A program made the position numbers and the translations under genes. 57,948 nucleotides of DNA from Zygnema cylindricum (lineage: Eukaryota; Streptophyta; Zygnematophyceae; Zygnematales; Zygnemataceae), in NCBI GenBank assembly GCA_037447655.1, contig JBBHKE010001514.1, positions 34,488 through 92,435 of the forward strand, written 5' to 3'. The notes beneath the pieces are model-generated. The model saw nothing but the letters and a program-made list of their open reading frames with translations. It did not search any database and was not told the DNA's origin. Numbering within the stretch: the stretch's first letter is position 1; every line of letters begins with the position of its first letter. This document shows, piece by piece, positions 35,032-45,690 of the stretch.

Positions 35032-38000
35032 GGCTCCAAGAGAAGCGTGGAGGGGGTTTTTACGGAGGGAAGAAAAAGGCACTAGTGGTTACAAAAGTGA
35101 CAGGAGAAACCGAGGATGAGTCCTCTGAGGAAGATGGGGAGCTTCTTCTTGACGAGAGCCTGGAGGAGAAGGAGATCCCTCGGAGACAGAAGTGTGCCCT
35201 TAGAGCATTTCACGAAGCTCCACAGGAAGGATGGATTATCGACTCAGGTGCATCCATGCATATGTGTCGTGATAAAGAACTCTTCACTAAGCTAAAAAAG
35301 ATCCCTACTGTAGAAATAGAGTATTGGGATGGGAGAGTTGTTACAACAGATCTAGTGGGATCACTAGATCTGAAAGTCTTAGTGGTGGGTAAGACTTCTA
35401 TACTTACATTTTCAGATGTACTCTACATTCCTCAGCTGAGTAAAAATCTTGTCTCTACATCTGTGTTAGATGACAAAGAGTTTGATACCTTCACTAGAAA
35501 GGGAGTCTTTACAGCTAAGTATAGGGATGAAGTTTACTTCTCGGCAGATAAGGGTAGCCAAGGAATGTTTAGGCTTAACCTGAGTAATGAAAAGAATAAT
35601 GCTTAATATGTTGGTGTTCCTAAGTTGATGATTTGGCATAAGCGGTTGGGGCATATACATTTTGATAGGTTGAGGGAAATGAAAAAACTTGGGGTAGTAG
35701 AATGCATTCAGTTTGGGGATAATGAAATGATGGATGATTTAGTGGCTGTGCTCAAGGTAAGGCTCACAGACTTCCTTTTCCCAAAGCCGCCACATATAGA
35801 GGTGAGAAAGTATTAGATTTGGTCCACACAGATATTTAGGGACCTGGAAAAGTACCTTCGGTTGGAGGAAAAAGGTTTATGATGACAATAACCGATGATT
35901 GGGCTAGATACTCTAGAGTATACTTTCTAAAAACAAATTCTGAAGCATCAACTTACTTCAAAAAATATAAAGCATGGAGTGAGAAGTTGCATGAAACCCC
36001 CATTAAGAGGATAAGGAGTGATAATGGGGGGGAATATACCTCTAACTAGTTTGAGGAATATCTAAGAGATGAGGGAGTACAGCACCACAAAACTGTACCA
36101 TATAACCCGGAACAAAATGGGGTAGCTGAGAGGTTGAATCGAACACTAGGAGATAGTGCATGCAGTATGTTGGCCGACAAGAAAATAGGAAAGAGATTTT
36201 GGGCAGAAGCAATGAATTGTGCCAACTACATTAAGAATAGAGTACTTACCTCAGGTGTAAAGAGAGTGACACCTTATGAGAGAAGGGTTGGAAGGAAACC
36301 AGATATCTCACACCTTAAAGTATTCGGTAGCCAAGTTTATTGTCTTGACACGGATAGGAAAAATTGGAAACTAGATGCTAACGGAAAACCTGGATACTTT
36401 GTCGGATACGAAGAGGATGTTAAGGGATATAAATTTTTTAACTTAGCAAAGAAAGATATCATTCTGGTCAAACACCTAGTTGTCATAGATGAAGGGAAGT
36501 CATTTGACCCTTTCAAATATACAAAGAAGATAAGAATCAGATTTGAGTCCGAAAGTGAGGAGAACTCGATCGTTCTCGAAAAGCACATGGGAGAAATCGT
36601 GATTGCAGATTCAGGGGAGATCCAAGATACACGAGATTCACTGGAAACCTCACATACTCCTATGGACTTCGAGGAGATAAAAGAAGTGGGACCAGAACCA
36701 CCTTCCATGGACAGGGGAGCCGATGAGACAGTGAGGAGAAATCTAAGACTTCCATCCATTCCAACTTCGGAGTATGAGGGAGGGAGAAGGAGCAGCAAAA
36801 GAATTCAGGAAAAACAGGCCGCTCATAAGGTACTAAGCTATCTCACCCAGATGAGCCTCAGTCTTACTCAGAGGCAGTGAATAGTCTAGAGAAAGAAAGA
36901 TGGATTAGAGCCATAAATGATCAGATGGCTTCTATTATGGAAGCAAATACTTGGGAATTAACGGATTGTCCTCCAGACAGAAATTGTATTAGGTGCAAAT
37001 GGGTATTTAAACTAAAACTGAACCCAGATAATACCATTGAGAGATATAAGGCTCGATTGGTAGCGAATGGGTTCACTCAAAAGAAGGGGATTGACTATTA
37101 GGAGACCTTTGCTCCATTTGTTCGGTTCCCCTCAGTAAGGATTCTCCTCTGGCAGCAGCGGAAGACATGGAATTCCACCAGATGGACATTAAGAAAACTT
37201 TTCTTAATGGTGGGTTAGAGGAAGAAATTTTCATGAGGCAACCCGAGGGGTTCATGGAAGAAGGAGAAGAGAGCAAAGTTTGCAGGCTCATAAAATCCTT
37301 ATATGGATTCAAGCAGGCTCCCCGACAGTGGAATAAGAAACAAGATGAGTTTCTCACTGATCTGGGATATATCCGGATCAGCTCTAACCATTCTATCTAT
37401 ATGTTTGAAGATGAGATTGTTGTCATTTTTATTGCAATTTATGTGGATGATCTGCTTGTGTTGAGTAAGTCTTTGGAGAAGATAAATAGGCAAAAGAAAG
37501 ATCTTAGGGGCAAATTTGATATAAAGGATTAAGGGGAGGCAAAATATATTTTGGGGATCCAAATGGAGAGAGATAGGGGGAAGAAGATTATTAGACTTAC
37601 TCAGAAAGAAGCAATAGGTAAAATGCTTCAGAAATTCCAGATGGAAAATGCCAACAGTTGTACCACTCCCATGGACTTGAAAAAGGTAAGTGATGGGAGT
37701 GTAGAAGGAGGAGTGATGATCTTAGACGATCAGATGAGTCCAGAGGAGAGAGAGTTTATGAAATCTATCCCTTATAGACAGGTCGTAGGAAGTTTGATCT
37801 ACTTTATGAACTGTACCAGGCCGGACATAGCGGCAGCAGTTGGAGTACTCAGTAGGAGTCTTAATGATCCTAGGAAGAGAGACTGGGAGGCAGCCAAGAG
37901 AGTCATGAGATATCTGGTAGGAACTAGAGAGTTATGGTTGCATTTGGGAGGGGGGCACACTGACATCACTACTTGGAGTGATGGAAGTTATGGGGACGCA

Positions 38001-38440
38001 CCTATGAGAAGATGCACTTCTGGGTATGTGTTGTATGTTGGGGAAGGGGCTTGCTGTTGGAGCAGTAAGCAACAAAAGGTGGTTGCTCAGTCTACTATGG
38101 AGGCTGAGTATATGGCGTCTTGTTCTGCTGTAAAAGAACTAATGTGGGTGAAAACAATGTTGCATGAACTGGGGTATATGAAAGAGGGAGTGCATGAAGT
38201 GCTTTGTGATAATTAAGCGGCCATAGCAATTGCAGCCAATCTAAAACATCATTTTAAGGCTAAACATATGGACATAAGATTAAGTTTTGTAAGAGAAAAA
38301 GTTGAGAATAGAATAGTAAATCTTGTATATAGATCTGATGAGGAAATGGTGGCTGACATGATGACCAAACCTGTGCCCTCTCCAAAGTTAAAGTATTGGA
38401 GAGAAAAGTGTGGATTAAAACTGAAGTTAAAATTAGACTA
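34975..38440 (+). pseudogene. Copia Pol (protease, integrase, RT, RNase H), interrupted
   Basis: Domains in order: protease with WIIDSGASMHM (about 35232); GAG-pre-integrase HKRLGH (35629); integrase core with TITDDWARYSR, RIRSDNGGEY and QNGVAERLNR (35880-36140); RT with CKWVFKLKLN, KARLVANGFTQ, QMDIKKTFLNG and YVDDLLVLSK (37000-37470); RNase H with QSTMEAEYMA (38091). Stops lie at 35604, 35837, 36047, 37099, 37530 and 38214, with frameshifts near 35750 and 37150. Several stops replace expected Gln or Trp codons, that is C-to-T or G-to-A changes, as in deamination of methylated DNA. No functional enzyme can be made. Confidence 0.92.
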
Positions 38441-38454
38441 GAAAATAGGTGGAG

Positions 38455-39501
38455 TGTTGAAATAAGTAGTTTTATTGTATTTTCTAGGTCTAAATTAATT
38501 AGCGGAAAACATATAAATAAAATGTAGGTAGCCCGCCTCCATCTCTTCTCTCTTGCCCCCATACTTGTTGTAGTCACTGAAGGAGAGAGAGAGAGCGATG
38601 AAGCCATGGCTGCCTCAGCTCCATAGGAAGGATTAAAGAGTGACTTAAGTCACTCACAACAAAAGGTAGAGTCCGGCAGGACTCGAACCCCTGACCGGCA
38701 AAGCGCGGAGTAGCCGTTAGCTCTAACTAGTCTGTCCTAGAAGTCCGTTAGGAGATATAAGGTTTCATTGTTATTTAAACAATTATATTATACATAAATC
38801 ATTAAACTGAAAATCTACACAGCATGCATCGATACAGTTTTACAAAGTACGAATACTGTATTAATTTGAAACGGATATCGCGGATTTTGTTTCGACAGCG
38901 AAACAAATATCGCGCAGGTATTTATTACAGCTGAGATTACATTTCGCGTCAAATCTAACGACGCACATCATCGCTGATATCTCGGAATGGTCACTTTGGC
39001 ATTTAGTGACGTGACATGACATGGCGCCACGTGGAGAGATGACATTCGGTCGCTGGAATTCCAAGGAACGTACGGACGAGTGGAAAATGGACACGCGTTC
39101 GCCTAATGGCCTTGTTGTACAAAAGCCGTACAGAAAGTACATCGGCAGTAGTACTTTCTGGTACTGTACAATGTTTTGATTGGTTCGTACGGGCAGTAGA
39201 TAGGGGTTGTGAGAGAGAACTAGGAAAAACTAGGACTTAGGAAAATCAGGTAGATAGTCCTCTCTCTCTTTGAGGGTTTGTATACATTGGCATCTTTGCC
39301 ACCCTATAACTTATCGGCTGGTTGGCTGTTTTCAGTGATTCTTTTTGCTACGGACTGTGGGAAGTCCATGCTGCATAGGGGTGCGGTCAAAATGTCATTT
39401 TGCCTTCTTGGACAGAAGTGGTTGTGGCTTGAAGTGGGTTAGTTAAATACTATCTAGAGGCTTCCTGTATTCCGTGGTCGAATGGAGGACACTGAATTGC
39501 A
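38455..39501 (+). repeat. 3' LTR of the copia element
   Basis: Begins TGTTGAAATAAGTAG and ends GACACTGAATTGCA, followed by TCTGA. Its tRNA-like segment at about 38665-38745 keeps the better box B. Small substitutions and short indels relative to the 5' LTR are spread evenly. Confidence 0.95.
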
Positions 39502-39863
39502 TCTGAGAATTAGTACGTCGTCGCGCTGTTCACACAGTCGACGGACGAACATATGAGAACGTGAATTTTGTCGACGAGTTTGCATCTGTTTCTTCCAGTG
39601 CACATTCACATTTATGCGCAATAATGTTAAGTGTCTTTCTATGCCTTTGTAATTCAAAAAGTACAATTTTGTACAGAAAAATCATGTCCGTACGCCACAC
39701 TTTTTCCATCGCAGTGTACTTCCATTATTAACGCTAATTGAAAAAATACCCTAATTAGAATAATGGAAAAAATATAATTATGGATTGTATTTCAGGTTTT
39801 TTTTTTTGAAAAAATGGCACCGAATTGGCGGTATATACTCTAATAGCGATTGACGATGTACTG

Positions 39864-40064
39864 TACACCGTGAATCGTTATTAGCGTATAGAAAATATTA
39901 GTGTAAAGAAAAAATTACCGTCATTCATTCTAATTTAGTGTCAGGAGACGTGGCGGATAATGGTCCACGTCCTTAAATAGTGTAATTGATTATATTTAAG
40001 GTATCAATGTCAAATTTTGGGGTGCCAATATAGCGTACATAAGGCTAATATCGATTAACGGTGT
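39864..40064. mobile_element. Inverted-repeat element (TACACCGTGAATCG family), copy g
   Basis: Starts TACACCGTGAATCGTTATTA three bases after copy c and ends TATCGATTAACGGTGTA. About 200 bp, like copy b at 9784-9995, which in the same way follows copy a. The a+b and c+g pairs therefore were copied as one block. Confidence 0.7.
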
Positions 40065-40232
40065 AGTTGTCGTTTATTTTCCAAGCGTTTTAGTTTTTAC
40101 GATTCCTCGATTTTTTTTGTCCTCAGGCAATAATATTTTTTTGCTTTTGAAAAAATAAGAGAATTTGACGGTTAAACAAACGGTATGAACACAAGTTACG
40201 TAGAGCAAACTCTCGGTTCAAATCAGTGTGGA

Positions 40233-40921
40233 TAAGGGTGACGTTTCATCAGACGAAAAATGGGGTAGTTAGAAGAAACCCACACAATACGTACTAAACC
40301 GTACCGCTTATTTTGTTTTAAAATCGAAAAACAACATTACAGATAATTTTGGCGATACTCTCCCGAAGGTTTGGGAAGTAACAATGGCCATTGGATGTAC
40401 ATCCGCGAGGCGTTCGCTTCATTTTTCTCTTTAACTGTCAACGTACCTTAAGGAGGTGGGTTGGCAGATACACACAAAAATAAATCGTGACACGCTGGAC
40501 GATTAAGTGTCGTGATGGAAAACCAACGAAAATTGACGAAATTTGCACATGACACGCGCTTTCAAAAATACAATGGAAAATAAAAATATAATTTTGTAAC
40601 ATTCCTTTGTCACGCTATTTCCGGTAACTTTTGTTCGTCACACTATTTCTCTTATAGGACTTTTCGTTATGTTCGAAAACATAAACCCTAAAAAATGAGC
40701 TGTCGTAAAGACTGGCGTCTGCAAAAAGTATAAAAGTTATGTCGTATGATTACTTCGTACACAGGTACATGGTACGAAAGTGAAGATTTGAAGTTAAATT
40801 TGTCGATGCTAACAATGTGAAAGATATTAAATATCGGATCGTAACTTGCGTGGCGTCAGTTAATTTAGAACACGTGGTTTACAGACTCTACGTGATGGAA
40901 TATCAACTCAGAGCGTTGTTC
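40233..40921. mobile_element. Inverted-repeat element family 1, inverted copy 2
   Basis: Starts AAGGGTGACGTTTCATCAGA and ends around TCTACGTGATGGAATATCA. Compared with 43096-43839 it is in the opposite orientation. It keeps CCGTACCGCTTATTTTGTTT and CGAAGGTTTGGGAAGTAACA, the DNA behind the RTAYFVF peptide. The frame is broken. Confidence 0.6.
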
Positions 40922-41610
40922 TATTAGGCGGTCTCAGTAAACGTCAAAAATTTGTTTACTGAAGCCATCGTTCCATTGTGTCGGGTCAGTAATCGACATT
41001 TTATTTCTGTGGCAAAATTTGATTTGTCGACGTAATATATGAATACGATTCTGGAAATCTTCAAAGATTTTGTGACAGCAAATTGTGACCACATATTTGT
41101 ACCTGCGAAGGTAAAAAATGACTCGTAGGACGTATTGAATAAAATATGTACAGGCAGACGAAACTTAAGATTTGTAAAAGCGTGCGAAAATGTCAGAATG
41201 GTTATTGGATGGCATCAGACGCGTGAAACAATATCCTCCGTTCAATGATTTTATTGCGGCTTCCGGTGGCCTCGCATCCTTCTTGGCAGAAGGCACATGT
41301 CATACGCGACGTGTACCCTCCTAGTCGCGCGGTCGTCGTGGATATTTGTTCACATTTCCACGAGGCACGATGCTATAAGTTCAAGCGTTATGAATTCACC
41401 TACTCCGGGTCACTTGTTGAGAATAGAAGGTGTCAGACAATGGCGTATCCGATTTTGCATCCGACGGCCAACGTTTTCGCCCATAAACATGGAGAATCAA
41501 ATCCCTCATTCAGTAGGCTTGTTTTTCTGACATTTTATTGTTTTTGGTACAGCACTGTACGAAACAATACATCTTTAGTAAACAACGACATTTTTCCCCT
41601 AATGGAACCT
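40922..41610. repeat. Interspersed repeat family 2, copy 2
   Basis: Relative of 15071-15772, with ATCGTTCCATTGTGTCGGGT, GTGACCACATATTTGTAC, GGCAGAAGGCACATGTCATA and a CCTAATGGAACCTTACCCT end. Open frames at 41245-41649 are repeat-borne and unsupported. Confidence 0.65.
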
Positions 41611-41664
41611 TACCCTCAATCGACCCGGTCTGTAGAGCTGGCCGTATGATTACAGAAACGTCTG

Positions 41665-42425
41665 ATGGAACTAGACCCTAAGGGTGGCGTTCCATGAGGA
41701 AAGTCTGTAATCGTACGAACAACATTGCAGAATGCTACACTTTCAACGATGTTCTTTCGCGCGGATTTTGTAATCCATGTGCTCAGAAATGAGTGGTACC
41801 ACGTAAGATAAGATTGTATATTGAAAATCGTCAAATATTTTTTACACCGACCAACTTCAACTCAAAATCGTCATTTGCATACCATGTACGTGCTAACTAG
41901 GGCATCGTACCACACAAATTTTGTACTTTCTGCAAACGCTTGTCAGATTCCAGCTCATTATTTTTAGGGTTTCTACTTTTCGCGTGACGAATAAGCGTTT
42001 CCACAAATAGTGTGACGAATGGCCGGTAACAAAAATAGCGCGACGAAAGCTCGTTAGGAGATCACTCTCGTGATTTCCGTTGAATTTTTGAATGTATACA
42101 TCATGTGCGAAATTTTTCGATTTCTGTTGGTTGCCGTCTTGTCGCGTATATTTATTATCCAACGTGTCATGGCTCATTTTTTTCTGTTAATGGTGATGTA
42201 CCTCCTCGAGGTACATCACCATTTACAGAAACTTTCGACGCGAATGCTTTGCGAAAATACACCCAACAGTCATTGTTACCTCCTAGACCTTTGGAGAATA
42301 CTGACAAGATTCTTTGTAATGTTGTTCGCGTATAAAAACAAAATAAGAGGTACGGCGTAGTACGGAGAGATCCAGATTTTTGTAAACAACCTCACTTTTC
42401 GTCTAATGGAACGCCATCCTAAGAC
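41665..42425. mobile_element. Inverted-repeat element family 1, copy 3
   Basis: Ends: CCTAAGGGTGGCGTTCCATG on the left and, on the right, CTAATGGAACGCCATCCTAA, its near inverse. The interior has a short palindrome, GTGATGTACCTCCTCGAGGTACATCAC, near 42193. No intact frame. Confidence 0.65.
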
Positions 42426-42659
42426 TTATTTTTTTTGTTTAATTGCAAAACCAATGAACACATGCATTACGGACAAACAACTCAGTAAGATTGTACTCTT
42501 TTTTGTACTATTTTTAGTGTGGATAAAAAGGAATACAAATACACTCGCATATGTTAATAGCCATAATGTGCCTTGCACAAATTTTACACTTTTCTATGGG
42601 ATTGCAACGGCTCATCAAAATTCATTAAACGAAATTTTTGAACCAAAAAATATTGTACG

Positions 42660-43080
42660 ATCGTACTGTTATTGAACTTTGAAATCGCTGTTGTTCAAAT
42701 CGTGCGATTTTTTCCTTTTTCCGATTTTTACGTGTTATTCGTGACTCTTGAAAAAATCGCAAAGAAACTCTGAGTACTTACTGTCCGGTAAACTGAACGG
42801 ATAATTTACGGGAAATGTACGGACTTTGACGAAAAGATACGTTGCACTTCTTAGTACTTTATGTACGGTAAACTGAACAGGACTTTCACGGGAATGTACG
42901 AAATTTTACCGAAATGTACGGACTTTTACGAAAAGAGACGTTTCAGTGTTGCACCATTTGCGGGCGGTAAGTTTGAATTATGTACGATCGTACGATTTTG
43001 TTTTAAATGTACAAAATTGTACGAATACAAAATCACTAACGATTTTTTCAAATCGTTCAACGCGTTACTTGCTTATATTT
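42660..43080. repeat. GTACGG-rich repeat shared with 4680-5060
   Basis: Shares GTTGTTCAAATCGTGCGATT, CCGGTAAACTGAACGGA and ACGAAAAGAGACGTT with the right half of the fold-back element at 4255-5075. No coding capacity. Confidence 0.6.
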
Positions 43081-43095
43081 CGCTGCGATTGAATT

Positions 43096-43839
43096 AGGGT
43101 GAAGTTCCATCATACGTTTCTGTAATTGTACGGCAAACTCTACAGACCGGGTCGATTGATGAGTCGATGTTCCACCACGTAGAGTCTGTAAGCCACGTGT
43201 TCTAAATTGACTGGCGCCACGCAAGCTACGATCCGATATTGAATATCTTTCAGATTTTTAGCACCGACAAACTTAACTTCAAATATTGACTTGCGTACCG
43301 TGTACATGCGTACGAAGTTATCATACGACAAAACTTTTATACTTTTGCAGACGCCAGTCTGTACGCCAGCTCATTTTTTAGGGTTTCAATTTTCGAACAT
43401 AACGAAAGTCCTTTGAGAGAAATAGTGTGACGAACAAAAGTTACCGAAAATAGCGTGACGAGGGAATGTTACGAAATTTCGTTTTTATTTTCGGTTGTAT
43501 TTTGGAAACCGCGTGTCATGTGCAAATCTTAAGATTTTTCGTTGGTTTTCCATCATGACACGTAGCTTAATCGTCCAGCGTGTCACGATTTTTTTTTTCT
43601 GTATCTGCCAACCCACCTCCTCGAGGTGGGTTGACAGTTACAGAAAAAAATGAAGCGAACTCCTCGCAGATGAACATCTGACGGCCATTATTACCTCCAA
43701 GACCTTCGGAGAGTATCGGCAAGATTCTCTGTATTATTGTTTTTCCTATAAAAACAAAATAGGCGGTACGATTTGGTACGGAGGGTCGTGGATTTCTGTA
43801 AACTACGCCACTTTTCGTCTGATGGAACGTCACCCTTAG
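43096..43839. mobile_element. Inverted-repeat element family 1, best copy (744 bp)
   Basis: Left end TTAGGGTGAAGTTCCATCAT, right end ATGGAACGTCACCCTTA. With GGGTGA-CGTTCCATCA as terminal repeat, the flanks are TTA on both sides, a 3-bp target duplication as in PIF/Harbinger elements. A 27-bp palindrome-like TGCCAACCCACCTCCTCGAG / GAGGTGGGTTGACA lies near 43607. No transposase is present. Confidence 0.65.
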
Positions 43840-45690
43840 TACTAAACGGTTTGAACAACTATGTTTGTCGTTTGAACTTTGAAATGAATCGTAGAATTAT
43901 TTGAAAGTACGAAAGCTATGATGACGTCATATGAGAGCGATGACCCCAACTGTTAACAAATAAATGACTGATTACGTTTCGAACTTAGATTTACGGCCAG
44001 ATACATGGGATGTATCGCGATGGCAAATTGGTATCGGCCAATGCGCTCAGTTTTGTTTTCCTCTCGTAATGTTCGTACAAACTAATTTCCGTACAAACTA
44101 ATTTTCGTACAGTACTGTACTATTTCTAATTATTTTAAGAGCCTCAGATTATCGATGGCGTCAAAATAATTTGTACTTCCTGGAGCTGACGCTGTACGTT
44201 ACAATCATTGATCTTTGATTTTTGTGTTGCATATGTCACGAGCTAGGAAATGCTTACCAATTTCCGATTTTCTTGGATGTTCATGTAAGTGTACAAGAAA
44301 AAATGACGATACTGTTGTGTTTCAGGATTTTGTACTGTGACGTTATGTTGTTGACTTGTTGTATGTTTTTGCATAAACCCTGCTTTATTGTTAAGAATTT
44401 CGGCGATATCGAGTTTCTTTGTAGAAGTCAAAAGGAGCTCCGTCGGATGTTTTTTCGTTGTGTGTGTCTCTTCGGTTACATTTTGAGGCTATATCGCACT
44501 GTATTGGAAAAAAACTTAAAAGGAAGACTACCGATATTATTTTTTGGTAAACCCGACTTCCGAAATTAGAAAATCGCTATCGGTTCGCGTTGTCGCGCAG
44601 CGCGTTTTGAAATGTTGAAACTTGAAAGCTTCAGTACAGACAAAGTTGAAAATTGCGCTCTAGTCTTACCTATAGCCAGCAAGGACGTACGGCATAAATA
44701 TCTTCGGCATCTTCCATTCTATTTGTCCTTTACTATCCTTGCGCGGTTGTTCCTTTGCTTTGGCCTGCTACGGTGAATGATACGGCAAGGGCCACGTGGT
44801 CACTATTTCGGTTAAATGAAATCATGTTGAATAATGAGTATTCGAATCATTTCTGATTGGCGTGATCAGCCAGAATAACCTTTGCTCCAATTTTCTGCGT
44901 GTGACATGTGGCAAAGCATTCTTAAAATTTGTCATAAATATCGTGGTTTGACGTCGTCGTTGAAAATCGTGTCGTATTTTCATTTGAGTGGTATTGACGT
45001 GGCATTTCCCTTATGGCTGGAAAGATTCTCGTTTTTCCTGTCCAGATTTTTGGATTTCGGCCGATCAACTCTTCCAACAAAATATCAGACTCCCTCGATT
45101 GCCTGCAAAATGGGAACCATTTACAACTATCTTTTTGCACGTGTCAAAAAGCGTTGAACTTGCTGTAACTCCTGGTCACGCTGTTTGCTGAGTGTGAAAA
45201 GCTCATTATCCAAACCTGCCTACCTGTACAGTTACCATAGGTTCACGGCCTCCGACAATCTATCATCACCAATCACGATACTCCTACACTTAACAGCCGC
45301 ATGCCTGAAGCTCCCTGCAGAGCAGAAACGAAATCTAAGCCGTCTGCTGGAATCTGAAACTCTCACCGACGGTCCGATTTGATGTTCTACATCACTTCGG
45401 CAAAAAAGCGCTCCATGACGTGGACTGAACCTTGCTTTTCTAGTTTTGCTCAGTCCCTCTACTGTAGCTTTCTGCTGAAACCCATGTGGATTTGGCCGAT
45501 ACATATATGATTCGGATTAAGACACAGTTTGAAGTTGCAAGTTACAAGCTAGCAACTGTGTTATCACAGCATCTGTAACTTGCACTGCATTATTTGTTTG
45601 GTGATACTCTTGCATGCATATACTCCAAATATCACATTTAAGTACATCACTTTTCATTTTTAAGTTAGTAAGAAAATCTAGGGCATCAGT
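43840..45690 (+). promoter_or_regulatory. Upstream region of chlH with two G-boxes
   Basis: No gene is supported: the frame at 44222-44569 shows no family resemblance. Two CACGTG G-boxes at 44793-44798 (GCCACGTGGTCA) and 45138-45143 (GCACGTGTC) lie about 0.9 and 0.55 kb upstream of the chlH start. GTACAA/TTGTACG-rich repeat sequence ends near 44120, after which the GC content rises. The promoter and leader of chlH should lie within the last kilobase. Confidence 0.45.

Larger units (their letters stand above)
33082..39501 (+). mobile_element. Ty1/copia LTR retrotransposon, complete in outline but decayed
   Basis: The 6,420-bp element has two LTRs of about 1,047 bp with TG..CA ends and the 5-bp target duplication TCTGA at 33077-33081 and 39502-39506. 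The domain order protease, integrase, RT, RNase H identifies Ty1/copia. The LTRs differ at a few percent of positions by eye, and the coding region has at least seven stops and three frameshifts, so it is an old non-coding copy. It sits inside a smaller inverted-repeat element whose empty relative is at 9226-9780. The segment just before the 3' LTR (GAAAATAGGTGGAG) is the likely polypurine tract. Confidence 0.95.
32888..39860. mobile_element. Inverted-repeat element copy c, split by the copia insertion
   Basis: The left part 32888-33081 starts TACACCGTCAATCGCTATTA and the right part 39507-39860 ends with its inverted complement (one mismatch, GATGTA). Joined, they match copy a at 9226-9780 throughout, including GTTGTCCTGAATAATAAATA on the left side and GTCGACGGACGAACATATGA-type sequence on the right. 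The copia element with one 5-bp target copy accounts for the gap. Confidence 0.85.

Noticed and set aside
34585-38216. Alternative genetic code in which TAA/TAG mean glutamine, suggested by copia stops at Gln positions
   Set aside because: The chlH, pebA, KAE1 and PA200 frames use CAA/CAG for glutamine and have no internal TAA/TAG over about 2,100 codons. The copia element also has frameshifts, so it is decayed.
44222-44569. 115-codon cysteine-rich frame upstream of chlH
   Set aside because: No recognisable domain, no splice or neighbour support, and an opposite-strand frame of similar quality overlaps it.
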